Positions 24,957-33,748 of a stretch of 64,000 nt of DNA are shown here, piece after piece. The DNA comes from an uncultured Eubacteriales bacterium (GTDB taxonomy: Bacteria; Bacillota; Clostridia; Oscillospirales; Acutalibacteraceae). Under the pieces are notes generated by a model. It was not told the origin of the DNA, made no database searches, and worked only from the letters and a program-made list of their open reading frames with translations. Both the position numbers and the translations under genes were made by a program. The stretch's first letter is position 1, and each line of letters begins with the position of its first letter. Location of the stretch: NCBI GenBank assembly GCA_934464615.1, contig CAKSKA010000001.1, forward strand, positions 1-64,000. The letters run 5' to 3'.

Positions 24957-25538
24957 CTAAGCGGCGTCGGCGGTAAAATCAACTGTGCAGTTAATTATAT
25001 TGTAACCGAAAACGCTCGCTTCATTCTTTTTAAAGAATGTAACCGCAGTACCGATGCTCTCACTGTTATCATGTGATTTTGCCGATACAGCCGATATAAC
25101 TTTTATATATTCGCCTTCGTCCGTTACGGAAAGGATTTTATGCGTGTAAACCGAGTAACCGCGCGGTATTAAATAAACACAGCCTGCTTTTTTAGGCATA
25201 TTTTTGTTTATGTCCTCGGTAATAACCATGTCTACATCGTACATATTTTTAATATAGCTTACAACAACATCGTTTTTAATAAATCCGTCATCATCGGCAT
25301 AAGCACGCAAGGCTATTGCGCTTTTGTTTACAAGTGTTTCGTTATTTGTAAAATCATCATTAAAAACATTGTTTAAATTAAGTATATTTTCAAGCCTTGC
25401 AGCTGTTACTTTTTCTGTATTCGGGGCAGCAATTTCGGTTGCAGGCACCGTGCCGGCGTCAGCCGCGGATGAGGTTGCAATAAGGTTAACAGATAAACAT
25501 GCAATTAAAGATAAAAAAACCAAAATAAAACGCTTCAT
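24957..25538 (-). CDS. Secreted protein of unknown function
   Basis: The 193-residue protein has a signal peptide (KRFILVFLSLIACLSVNLIA, cut near 25) and no anchor. The mature part begins with a Thr/Ala-rich stretch, then a mixed alpha/beta domain containing DDGFIKNDVVVSYIKNMYDV (about 88-107), a YLIPRGYSVYTHKI strand pair, and a C-terminal strand-rich part. I do not recognise the family. The stop codon touches the edge of a repeat remnant at 24956, so the native 3' end could have been altered, although the protein does not look obviously cut. Confidence 0.65.
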   Translation of the reverse strand: MKRFILVFLSLIACLSVNLIATSSAADAGTVPATEIAAPNTEKVTAARLENILNLNNVFNDDFTNNETLVNKSAIALRAYADDDGFIKNDVVVSYIKNMYDVDMVITEDINKNMPKKAGCVYLIPRGYSVYTHKILSVTDEGEYIKVISAVSAKSHDNSESIGTAVTFFKKNEASVFGYNIINCTVDFTADAA

Positions 25539-25727
25539 TCCGCATCCGTCCTCCGAAATAATCCTTATGTAAATATTATATCAATAATATTTAAAAAAGT
25601 CATTTCGTTTCAGTTACAGTTTGAATACAAATCAGTAACAAAAAACGCCTTTTTTGTTTCAATTTTGTTACGATTTTGTGTTTGTACAAGTTTTATAAAA
25701 GTTTTAAGTAACAATATAAAGTTTTTG

Positions 25728-25756
25728 TTGAAAAGTACATAAATATGTGCTACAAT
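25728..25756 (+). promoter_or_regulatory. Promoter of the EF-G-like gene
   Basis: TTGAAA (25728-25733) and TACAAT (25751-25756) are 17 bp apart. The leader holds a small hairpin (ATCGGAAA/TTTCCGAT, about 25773-25794). The gap 25539-25727 is AT-rich and shows no gene. Confidence 0.6.
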
Positions 25757-25812
25757 GAAAAAGTAATAAAGTATCGGAAACTTTACTTTCCGATTTAAAG
25801 GAGTGTATCATT

Positions 25813-27855
25813 TTGAAACAGTATTCGCCGGAAAACATTAAAAATATTGCACTGCTCGGTCACGGCGGCAGCGGCAAGACTACACTTGCAGATGCATTGC
25901 TTTACTACGGTAAGGCAATAGAACGTATAGGCAAGACTGCGGATGGTACAACCGTTATGGACTGCGATGCCGAGGAAAAAAAGAGGGGTTGCTCCATTCA
26001 AACTTCGGTTTTTCCGTTGGAAAGCGGAAACTTTAAAATAAATTTGTTTGACGCCCCCGGACTTTTTGATGCCGCAGCCGGTGCTTATGAGGCACTTTTT
26101 GCGGCGGATAATGCGGTAATCGTGCTGTCGGGCAAATCGGGATTTACCGTTGGCGCACAGCAAAATTTTGAAAGGGCGCACAGTTTAAAAAAGCCGACGG
26201 CGTTTTTTATAGGCAAACTCGATTCTGCACATGCACACTTTTACAGGGTAATTTCCCGACTTACCGGACTTTACGGCGCTGTAATCTGTCCTGTGGTGGT
26301 ACCGTATTTGGAAGGAGATACGGTTAAATGCTTTGTGGATTTTGTAAACGGAAAGGCATATGAGTTTGACGGAATAAACGCAAAAGAATGCTCTGTTCCG
26401 AACAGCGAAGAAATAGTAAAAATGCAGGAACTCTTTACCGAGGCGGTAGCATCGGTCGATGAGGGACTTATGGAAAAATATTTTGAGGGCGAGAGATTTA
26501 CTTATGAGGAAAAAATATCGGCGCTTAAAGCCGGTATGGCGTCGGCTGAAATTTGTCCGGTATTTGCCGGAATACAGCAAACGGGTGCCGGTGTACCGCT
26601 GTTTGCGGATACACTGTATGCCTGCGCTGCGGCTGCAAACGGTACAGAAGTTCAGGTAACAAAAGACGGCGCTTCGGGAATAGTTCAGGTTGACAGCGCG
26701 CAAAAGCCGTTGGCAATCGTCTTTAAAACCGTAGCCGATCCGTTTGTGGGCAAACTTTCGTATTTTAAGGTTATAGGCGGCAGTGTAACGGGGGATACAA
26801 AATTGTTCAATTCCCGTACGTTAGCAGAAGTAAGACTCGGCAAAGTTATGTATCCGAAGGCCGCAAAACAAGAGGATGCATTAGAGATAAACGCGGGAGA
26901 TATAGGCGTTGCCGCAAAACTTAACGAGGTGCTTACCGGTGATACGCTGTCGGCTGTGCAGGGTGTTTCCGTAACATTTACCGATTTCCCGAGGCCTTGC
27001 TTCAGTATGGCGGTATATCCGCAGAATAAAGGCGACGAGGAAAAAATAACATCCGGACTTATGCGTCTGTGTGAAGAAGATCCTACGGTTTTGGTACGTT
27101 ATGATGACGATACGCGCGAACAGGTGCTGTGGACGTTGGGCGAGCAGCATACCGACGTTATAGTTTCCAAACTAAAACAAAAATTCGGCGTTAATGTTGT
27201 ACTGCAAAAGCCTAAAGTTGCCTATCGTGAAACAATACGCAAGAGCGTTAAAGTTCAGGGAAGGTACAAAAAGCAGTCGGGCGGACACGGACAGTTCGGC
27301 GATGTATGGATAGAATTTGAGCCTACGGACAGTGAAAGTCTTGTATTTGAGGAAAAGGTTTTCGGCGGTGCAGTACCCAAAAACTTCTTCCCCGCAGTGG
27401 AAAAAGGTCTGCTTGACAGCGTTAAAAACGGTGTGTTGGCAGGATATCCGATGGTCGGCATTAAAGCAACATTGGTAGACGGTTCGTATCATCCTGTCGA
27501 TTCTTCCGAAATGGCGTTTAAAACGGCGGCGTCTATGGCGTTTAAGGACGGCATACCGCAGGCATCCCCCGTATTGCTTGAGCCTATAGGAAGGCTTAAA
27601 GTGGAAACATCGGACGATACGCTGGGTGATGTAATAGGCGAAATAAATAAACGGCGCGGCAGGGTTATAGGTATGACACCGCTTGAACATTCAATGCAGG
27701 AAATATTAAGCGAAATACCCATAAGCGAAACGCAGGATTTTGCAAACGCAATGCGCTCGCTTACGCAGGGCAGGGCAAGTTTTACACTGGAATTCGAACG
27801 GTACGAACAAGTTCCCGAACAGTATGCAAAGGAAATAATCGAAAAGAAAAAATAA
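25813..27855 (+). CDS. Elongation factor G-like GTPase
   Basis: The 680-residue protein has all EF-G domains: a GTPase domain with GHGGSGKTT (about 17-25) and DAPG (about 80-83), domain II, and domains III-V including the EF-G-IV region (GRYKKQSGGHGQFGDVWIEF, about 481-500). The nucleotide-specificity motif is GKLD in place of NKxD, and switch sequences differ from canonical EF-G. This is typical of the EF-G paralogue found in many Firmicutes beside the main fusA. Its precise role is not established. It starts with TTG at 25813, supported by AAAGGAG upstream. Confidence 0.87.
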   Translation: MKQYSPENIKNIALLGHGGSGKTTLADALLYYGKAIERIGKTADGTTVMDCDAEEKKRGCSIQTSVFPLESGNFKINLFDAPGLFDAAAGAYEALFAADNAVIVLSGKSGFTVGAQQNFERAHSLKKPTAFFIGKLDSAHAHFYRVISRLTGLYGAVICPVVVPYLEGDTVKCFVDFVNGKAYEFDGINAKECSVPNSEEIVKMQELFTEAVASVDEGLMEKYFEGERFTYEEKISALKAGMASAEICPVFAGIQQTGAGVPLFADTLYACAAAANGTEVQVTKDGASGIVQVDSAQKPLAIVFKTVADPFVGKLSYFKVIGGSVTGDTKLFNSRTLAEVRLGKVMYPKAAKQEDALEINAGDIGVAAKLNEVLTGDTLSAVQGVSVTFTDFPRPCFSMAVYPQNKGDEEKITSGLMRLCEEDPTVLVRYDDDTREQVLWTLGEQHTDVIVSKLKQKFGVNVVLQKPKVAYRETIRKSVKVQGRYKKQSGGHGQFGDVWIEFEPTDSESLVFEEKVFGGAVPKNFFPAVEKGLLDSVKNGVLAGYPMVGIKATLVDGSYHPVDSSEMAFKTAASMAFKDGIPQASPVLLEPIGRLKVETSDDTLGDVIGEINKRRGRVIGMTPLEHSMQEILSEIPISETQDFANAMRSLTQGRASFTLEFERYEQVPEQYAKEIIEKKK

Positions 27856-27885
27856 AAAATATCCCGCTTCGGCGGGATATTTTTT
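27854..27885. terminator. Bidirectional terminator between EF-G-like and tex genes
   Basis: AAAAAATATCCCGC, loop TTCG, GCGGGATATTTTTT: a compact tetraloop hairpin with A- and T-runs on both sides, placed between convergent genes. Confidence 0.92.
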
Positions 27886-27886
27886 G

Positions 27887-30022
27887 CTATATACCTTTCA
27901 TAGTAAGGCTTATGCGCTTTTTGGCAATGTCGACGCCGATTATTTTTACGGTCACAACGTCGCCGACGGACAGTTTTTCACTCGGATGTGAAATAAATGT
28001 GTCGCTTATTTGCGAAATGTGTACAAGTCCGTCCTGATGGACGCCTATATCAACAAAAGCGCCGAAGTCTATTACATTGCGCACTGTGCCCTTAAGTACC
28101 ATGCCTTCCTTTAAATCGCTAATATCAAGCACGTCGGTGCGTAAAAGCGGCGGCGGTAATTCATCTCTCGGATCGCGTGCCGGCTTTGAGAGTTCCTTAA
28201 TAATATCGTTAAGTGTAGGCAGACCGATTTTAAGTTGCTGCGCGAGGGCTTGTTTGTCGCTTATTGCCTCAAAACTGTGCGCACAGCCTTTTTTAAGTTG
28301 TTCATCCGTTATGTTCAGCAGTTTTATAAGCGCTTTTGCCGCCGGATATGATTCCGGATGGACACCGGTATTATCAAGCGGTTCGTCGCCGTCAATGCGT
28401 AAAAATCCGGCACATTGCTCGTAAGATTTTGCCCCCAGCTTTGCCACTTTTTTAAGCTGTGCGCGGCAGGTGAATTTGCCGTTTGCGTTGCGGTATTTCA
28501 CAATGTTTTTACATACCGTGCCCGACAGTCCGGAAATATGCGACAAAAGCGAGTACGACGCGGTATTAAGGTCGGCACCGACGCTGTTTACGCAGTCCTC
28601 AACAACATTTTCAAGTGCGGTTTCAAGTTGTTTTTGCGGCATATCGTGTTGATATTGACCGACGCCGATAGCTTTAGGTTCAATTTTTACAAGTTCCGCA
28701 AGCGGATCCTGAAGCCGCCGTGCAATAGATACGGCACTGCGCAGTGTTAAATCGAAATCCGGCATTTCTTCGGCAGCCAGTTTCGATGCGGAATAAACGC
28801 TGGCGCCGGCCTCGCTTACTACCATGTACGATACTTTTCTACCGACTTCCGGCAAAACCTCGGCAACAAACATTTCGGTTTCCTTGGATGCCGTTCCGTT
28901 GCCTATTGCAATTATTTCTGCGCCGTATTTTGTTACCATTTTAATAAGTGTTTGTTTAGCGGCCTGCCTTTGTGCATCGGAATGGGTAATGTAGATTACC
29001 GCAGTGTCAAGCACCTTTCCCGTAGCGTCCACAACCGCCAGTTTGCAGCCTGTTCTGTATCCCGGATCAAGTCCTATTGCGGTTTTCCCCTTAATGGGCG
29101 GTTGAAGCAAAAGCTGTCTTAGGTTTTCACCGAACAGCCGTATTGCCGATTCGTCGGCTGCCTGCGTAAGTGAGGAACGCAGTTCCCTTTCTATACTCGG
29201 AAAAATAAGTCTTGTATAGGCATCCTCTCCGGCAGCAGCAACAATTTCTGTGCAGCCGTTGTTGCCTTTAACATAAAGACTTTTTATAACATTCATAGGT
29301 TTTTCCGCATCTACCGAAATTCCCGCTTTTAAAAAGCCTTCTTTCTCACCGCGGTTAACAGCTAATACACGGTGTCCCGCAACCTTTGTAAGCGGTTGGG
29401 TAAAGTTATAATACATTGTATAAACGCTGTCCTTTTCTTCGTCACCCGTTGATGTAAGACTGCCGTTTAACCATACAATATTGCGTATGCGGCGGCGTAC
29501 ATCGGAATTGTCCGAAATCCTTTCGGCAATAATATCCGACGCTCCGCTTATTGCCTGCGATATGTCTTCTACATCGTTTTCGGCGTTTATATATTTTCGG
29601 GCAAGTGTTTCCGGTGAAGTTTTTTCGGTTTGTCCGCAGAGTATCTCGTCTGCTAACGGCTCAAGTCCTTTTTCTTTTGCCGCGCTTGCCCGCGTTTTGC
29701 GTTTAGGACGGAACGGGCGGTATATATCGTCTATTTCGGTAACGGTCGCAGCCGTTTCAAGACTTTTAAGTATTTCGTCGGTCATATTGCCGCTTTCGGT
29801 AATAAGCCTTTTTACTTCCTCTCGGCGTTCATCCAAATTTTTAAGATATGTAAGTTTGTCCGCCAGTTTGCGAATTGTTTGGTCGTCCATTGTTCCGTGC
29901 ATTTCCTTGCGGTAACGTGCAATAAACGGAATGGTGTTGCCTTCTTCCAAAAGCATAATTATGTTGGCGATATATTCTTCTTTTAAGTCAAACATATCCG
30001 CCAATGTTTTTGCGTAATCCAT
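27887..30022 (-). CDS. tex: RNA-binding transcription accessory protein Tex
   Basis: The 711-residue protein matches Tex along its length: an N-terminal helical region with EGNTIPFIARYRKEMHGTMD (about 28-47), a YqgF/RuvC-like domain with IGLDPGYRTGCKLAVVD (about 320-336), a double helix-hairpin-helix region (about 480-560) and a C-terminal S1 domain (about 637-711, LKGTVRNVIDFGAFVDIGVHQDG). Tex binds nucleic acids and affects transcription; its exact role in Firmicutes is unclear. It converges on the EF-G-like gene and shares the terminator. Confidence 0.95.
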   Translation of the reverse strand: MDYAKTLADMFDLKEEYIANIIMLLEEGNTIPFIARYRKEMHGTMDDQTIRKLADKLTYLKNLDERREEVKRLITESGNMTDEILKSLETAATVTEIDDIYRPFRPKRKTRASAAKEKGLEPLADEILCGQTEKTSPETLARKYINAENDVEDISQAISGASDIIAERISDNSDVRRRIRNIVWLNGSLTSTGDEEKDSVYTMYYNFTQPLTKVAGHRVLAVNRGEKEGFLKAGISVDAEKPMNVIKSLYVKGNNGCTEIVAAAGEDAYTRLIFPSIERELRSSLTQAADESAIRLFGENLRQLLLQPPIKGKTAIGLDPGYRTGCKLAVVDATGKVLDTAVIYITHSDAQRQAAKQTLIKMVTKYGAEIIAIGNGTASKETEMFVAEVLPEVGRKVSYMVVSEAGASVYSASKLAAEEMPDFDLTLRSAVSIARRLQDPLAELVKIEPKAIGVGQYQHDMPQKQLETALENVVEDCVNSVGADLNTASYSLLSHISGLSGTVCKNIVKYRNANGKFTCRAQLKKVAKLGAKSYEQCAGFLRIDGDEPLDNTGVHPESYPAAKALIKLLNITDEQLKKGCAHSFEAISDKQALAQQLKIGLPTLNDIIKELSKPARDPRDELPPPLLRTDVLDISDLKEGMVLKGTVRNVIDFGAFVDIGVHQDGLVHISQISDTFISHPSEKLSVGDVVTVKIIGVDIAKKRISLTMKGI

Positions 30023-30086
30023 ACTAACTCTCCTTTGTACCGATTATTTAATTATCGCATAAAACCGCAGGAAAGTATATATTTAA

Positions 30087-30115
30087 TTGCAAAATATTTT
30101 TTTTTGTTGTATACT
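30087..30115 (+). promoter_or_regulatory. Promoter of the VanY-type peptidase operon
   Basis: TTGCAA (30087-30092) and TATACT (30110-30115) lie 17 bp apart, 18 bp before the ATG at 30133. Confidence 0.5.
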
Positions 30116-30132
30116 GTAATCGGGTGATTTAA

Positions 30133-31002
30133 ATGTCCGGAAAGCATAAAGTTAAAATTAATTATAAAAGATTTTTTTGCGTTATTATCTGTTTTGCGCT
30201 TGCGGTTGCGTTGGTAATTGTGGGTATAGTAAGTCTTGTAAAATCCCGCAAAAGCAGCGTAAATAAAAGCAATACGTCGGATACTTCCATATCTGCGGAT
30301 TCTTCGTCCGACGCTCAAAGTCAGGCAGAGCCCGTAAAGGTGGACTATGAAACGCGCGTGGGCAAAAATTATGAAATAGATATAACCGATTATTTGCAGT
30401 ATATAGAGCCGGAAACGGATGAATATTTGTTTCTTGTAAATCCCACGCACACACTCGCTTCGGATTATGTGCCGGATGATCTGGTGGACTGCGGCATTAC
30501 CAGAAAGGACGGCAGGGCTACGCAAAAACTGCGCAAATGTGCCGCAAAAGCGTTGGAGGCTTTAATGGCGGAGGGCGCAAAAAACGGCGTTACAAACGTA
30601 ACGGCTACAAGCGCATACCGTTCTTACGATTATCAGCAGTATTTGTTTAATCTTTATTGCGAGCAAAATCAAAGCAAGTTTAAAACAAGGGAAGAATGTG
30701 AAAAGTATGTTCTTACATTCTCAACAAAACCGGGCACGAGCGAACACCAAAGCGGACTGTGCCTTGATATGCACAATATATCCTCGGCAGAAGTTACCTT
30801 TGCACAAAAGCCGGAGGCCAAATGGCTGGCGGAAAACTGTTACAGGTTCGGTTTTATTTTAAGGTATCCCGAGGATAAAACCGAAATTACCGGCATTACT
30901 TTTGAGCCGTGGCATTTCCGCTTTGTAGGACGGGAATATGCAACGCAAATGCACGAGAAAAATATGTGCCTTGAAGAGTATATGGAGTACTTGGGCAAAT
31001 AA
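30133..31002 (+). CDS. VanY-type D-alanyl-D-alanine carboxypeptidase (M15)
   Basis: The 289-residue protein has an N-terminal membrane helix (about 15-37), a Ser-rich linker (40-65), and an M15B peptidase domain. Family motifs are TSAYRSYDYQQYLFN (about 157-171), the zinc-binding SEHQSGLCLDMH (about 202-213) and EPWHFRFVG (about 261-269) with the third His. It should trim terminal D-Ala from peptidoglycan stem peptides outside the membrane. No vanR/S or vanHAX genes are nearby, so nothing points to glycopeptide resistance. It starts a short plus-strand run with the CmpB, PPTase and ABC-like genes. Confidence 0.9.
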   Translation: MSGKHKVKINYKRFFCVIICFALAVALVIVGIVSLVKSRKSSVNKSNTSDTSISADSSSDAQSQAEPVKVDYETRVGKNYEIDITDYLQYIEPETDEYLFLVNPTHTLASDYVPDDLVDCGITRKDGRATQKLRKCAAKALEALMAEGAKNGVTNVTATSAYRSYDYQQYLFNLYCEQNQSKFKTREECEKYVLTFSTKPGTSEHQSGLCLDMHNISSAEVTFAQKPEAKWLAENCYRFGFILRYPEDKTEITGITFEPWHFRFVGREYATQMHEKNMCLEEYMEYLGK

Positions 31003-31026
31003 CCTATTGTACGGGGAGGCATAATT

Positions 31027-31659
31027 ATGGGGGAAATTAAGTATTGTAACGGTAAAACTTTGCCGGACAGACTTTCGGCAGTTGCCGTATTTTCCCTGTT
31101 GTCTGTTTTCGGGGCTGTTTACGGCTTTGTTTATGAAATGATTTTTTATTATATAAACGGCGGTATGAAGAAATTTTATTGGCGCGGAAGCTGCTTCGGA
31201 CCGTGGATATTAATATACGCCGTAGGCTCTTATGTTATATATTTTTCAACCGCTAAATTTAGAAAAAATCCGTTGCTGGTATTTGCCGTAGGCGGACTCG
31301 GCTGCGGTGCGCTTGAGTTGGCTGCGGGGTACATAATGTTTAAAATAAACGGACACAGAGGTTGGAATTATAATACCGAAATATTAAATTTCGGCAATAT
31401 CGGCGGTTTTATATGCCTGCGTTCCGTTTTGGTGTTTGCCGCTTCCGGCCTTTTCCTTGTATATGCGGTTATGCCTTTTATTTTCTTCCTTTATAATAAA
31501 ATGGGTAAACGCCTGTTTTGCATTGTTGCGTTCGGCGCGTTGTTTTTATTTTTAATTGATAATATTTATAACGGCATTTTTGCCCAAAATATAGACGGAC
31601 TTGTATCAGCAAATAAATTTTATACGGATATGGGTTTCGGACTTACGGATTTTGTATAA
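31027..31659 (+). CDS. CmpB-family multi-pass membrane protein
   Basis: The 210-residue protein has about five hydrophobic helices and the pattern GFVYEMIFYYINGG...FYWRGSCFGPW typical of the family named putative ABC-transporter type IV (CmpB-like). No function is established for this family. Its stop codon overlaps the PPTase ATG by one base. An atypical ABC ATPase lies two genes downstream; whether the two work together is not known. Confidence 0.78.
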   Translation: MGEIKYCNGKTLPDRLSAVAVFSLLSVFGAVYGFVYEMIFYYINGGMKKFYWRGSCFGPWILIYAVGSYVIYFSTAKFRKNPLLVFAVGGLGCGALELAAGYIMFKINGHRGWNYNTEILNFGNIGGFICLRSVLVFAASGLFLVYAVMPFIFFLYNKMGKRLFCIVAFGALFLFLIDNIYNGIFAQNIDGLVSANKFYTDMGFGLTDFV

Positions 31660-32216
31660 TGATTTTTGTAATGTATAAAAACTGTCGGGACAGTGTTGCC
31701 GACCGCCATAAAACCGGCGTGGAATTGCGTAATAAACTGTTGGCGACAGTGGGTGTTGATATTAAAAACGAAACGGTAGAATTTACCGGGAACGGCAGAC
31801 CTTTTTTGGCGTCGCACAAGGCGGATTTTTCGGTTACACATTCCCGAATCCTTGCCGCCGCTGCCGTATGCGCTTCGGACAGCGGGATAAACATAGGCAT
31901 AGATGCCGAATACATTGATAAATCGGCGGATATAAATATTTTAAAAAAAGTAGCCGACAGGTATTTTTGTTATGCGGAACAGCGTATGCTTTACAGTGCC
32001 GACGCGGCAGATTTTGCGGATTGCTTTTTCCGTATTTGGACGCGAAAGGAGAGCATATGCAAGATGTCTGGACTGGGGCTTAAAGGTCTTAAACAAAGCG
32101 ACAGCGAGTCGGGAAACGTATTTGTAACAACCGAAAAAGTTAAACTGACAAATGCAGAGTATTATATAAGCGTATGCTCAAATCAACAGACCGATGTAAT
32201 ATTTAAAAGAGGATAA
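31659..32216 (+). CDS. 4'-phosphopantetheinyl transferase, Sfp type
   Basis: This enzyme transfers phosphopantetheine from CoA to a carrier protein. The 185-residue protein has the Sfp-type motifs FSVTHS (about 52-57), the metal-binding GIDAEYID (about 73-80) and FFRIWTRKESICKMSGLGL (about 122-140). No polyketide or nonribosomal peptide gene is in the window, so the partner carrier is unknown and may be the fatty acid ACP. The start overlaps the upstream CmpB stop (TAATG), so the genes are coupled; an in-frame ATG at 31671 is an alternative. Confidence 0.88.
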   Translation: MIFVMYKNCRDSVADRHKTGVELRNKLLATVGVDIKNETVEFTGNGRPFLASHKADFSVTHSRILAAAAVCASDSGINIGIDAEYIDKSADINILKKVADRYFCYAEQRMLYSADAADFADCFFRIWTRKESICKMSGLGLKGLKQSDSESGNVFVTTEKVKLTNAEYYISVCSNQQTDVIFKRG

Positions 32217-32219
32217 GTT

Positions 32220-32864
32220 ATGAGTTATATTTCGTTTGAAAATGTAAGTAAGAGTTATAAAAACGCGGATTTTCCCGTTTATTGCTTGCAAGGTGTTAAC
32301 CTGCAAATAGAAAAGGGCAGTTTCACCTGTGTTTACGGACCGTCCGGTGCAGGTAAAACGACGGTTTTAAATTTAATTGCCGGCATTTCCCGAACGGACA
32401 GCGGAACAATAACGGTGAACGAAACAAAAATAACCGATTTAAATGAAAGGGCGCTTTCGCAGTACAGAAAACGGGAAATAGGTACAATATACGGGGAAAC
32501 GGATTTGTTTCAAAGTCTTACCGCTTACGAAAATGTTAAAATGGCAATATCTGTAGCCGGCACGAAAGAATCGGCGGGCAAACTTTTAAATGCGGTTGGT
32601 TTTGACGGCGATGCCGACGGTTTTCCGACTGCGCTTACATCATTGCAGCGCGCCCGTGTATCGCTTGCAATGGCGCTTTCAAAGCATGCGGAAATTTTAC
32701 TGTGCGATAATGTAAGGAATTTTCTGCCGACGGATGACGCCGAAACATTTATAAAACTGCTTAAAAAAGCAGTACAAAACATAGGCATAACGGTTGTGCT
32801 TGCAACAGATAACGAAAACGACTTTGATTATGCGGACAGCATAATTAATTTAAATGAATTATAA
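32220..32864 (+). CDS. ABC transporter ATPase-like protein with degenerate catalytic motifs
   Basis: The 214-residue protein aligns with MacB/LolD-type ATPases and keeps a perfect Walker A (GPSGAGKTT, 40-48). The later motifs have all changed. The Q-loop position reads IYG in place of FQ. The signature LSGGQ is replaced by ALTSLQRARVSLA (138-150). Walker B is ILLCDN with Asn in place of the catalytic Glu (164). The switch His is Asp (VVLATD, about 192-197). It may bind ATP but should hydrolyse it poorly if at all. No FtsX-like permease is adjacent; the CmpB protein two genes upstream is the only membrane candidate. Confidence 0.8.
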   Translation: MSYISFENVSKSYKNADFPVYCLQGVNLQIEKGSFTCVYGPSGAGKTTVLNLIAGISRTDSGTITVNETKITDLNERALSQYRKREIGTIYGETDLFQSLTAYENVKMAISVAGTKESAGKLLNAVGFDGDADGFPTALTSLQRARVSLAMALSKHAEILLCDNVRNFLPTDDAETFIKLLKKAVQNIGITVVLATDNENDFDYADSIINLNEL

Positions 32865-32870
32865 AACATA

Positions 32871-32910
32871 AAAATCCGAGTCGGGAAAGCGCTCCCGACT
32901 CGGATTTTTT
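32871..32910. terminator. Terminator between the ABC-like and PHP genes
   Basis: A perfect 16-bp stem (32871-32886 with 32893-32908) has a 6-nt loop and A/T flanks on both sides, serving both convergent genes. Confidence 0.92.
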
Positions 32911-32938
32911 AAATATTGACAGTTACCGTTGAATCGAA

Positions 32939-33727
32939 TTAAAACAGCATATTATTTTCGCTCAGTTCAAGAAAATCCGCGATTGTTTGCTGCGTGTGTA
33001 AATAATTGTCGTGTCCGTTTACGGAATGTGAATCACTGCCGCAAATAAATTTACAACCCATATCGCGTGCTATGCAAAACATTCTCATCGCCCCGAATTG
33101 CTCAATATTTTCTGCGGTTATGCCCTTAAAACATGCCGCGTTAATTTCAACGGCAATTCCTTTTTCGGCGGTCGCGGTAAAAAGTTCTTTAAATACGTCA
33201 TCCGGTATAATTTTATAAAGAACTTGCCTGTCATACGGGCAGCACACGGCATCAAACGGGTGCGCCATTGCCGTAATATAACGTGCTGTGGGAGAATTTA
33301 AAATTTTTCTGTAAGCGTCTGTCATAAAATCGGCATGCTTTTGATACGGACTGTAAAGAGTTTTGTCCATAGTCATATGCGTATGCGAGTTTGGGACAAT
33401 TATGTAATCGAATTTTTCAGCGGCTTCTTCTGTCATGGCAACACCGTAAATCGGATGAAATTCCGCCTCCGCACCGAAATAAACAGTAATTCCCTTTTTA
33501 TCAATATCTTTAAATTCTTCTTTTAATTGCAAATTATACTCAAGATTTTGCGGTTTGTACCAGTCGTTTAAAACCGGTTGGATTTTACTGTCCCAAAAGT
33601 GATTTGAAAATCCGATTTTATTAAGTCCCAATTCGACGGCTTTATTTATGTAATGTTCGGCGGTTGCGTCTTTTTTCGCACAAAGCGAAAGGTTTGTGTG
33701 AATATGAAAGTCGTGATTTATTTTCAT
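32939..33727 (-). CDS. PHP domain phosphoesterase, histidinol-phosphatase-like
   Basis: The 262-residue protein has the PHP metal-site pattern: DFHIHTNLS (about 5-13), FSNHFWD (about 39-45), a Glu in FGAEAEFHP (about 84-92), PNSHTHM, MAHPFD and the final GSDSHS (about 230-235). Such proteins hydrolyse phosphomonoesters, some in histidine synthesis. No his genes are nearby, so the substrate is open. It lies downstream of the sortase operon on the same strand, 21 bp from the preceding gene, so it may be part of that transcript. Confidence 0.82.
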   Translation of the reverse strand: MKINHDFHIHTNLSLCAKKDATAEHYINKAVELGLNKIGFSNHFWDSKIQPVLNDWYKPQNLEYNLQLKEEFKDIDKKGITVYFGAEAEFHPIYGVAMTEEAAEKFDYIIVPNSHTHMTMDKTLYSPYQKHADFMTDAYRKILNSPTARYITAMAHPFDAVCCPYDRQVLYKIIPDDVFKELFTATAEKGIAVEINAACFKGITAENIEQFGAMRMFCIARDMGCKFICGSDSHSVNGHDNYLHTQQTIADFLELSENNMLF

Positions 33728-33748
33728 ATGAATACACCTTTATTAAAA

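Noticed and set aside
30133..31002. Vancomycin resistance locus
   Set aside because: Only a VanY-type peptidase is present; there are no vanH, vanA/B, vanX or two-component genes, so it is a housekeeping carboxypeptidase.
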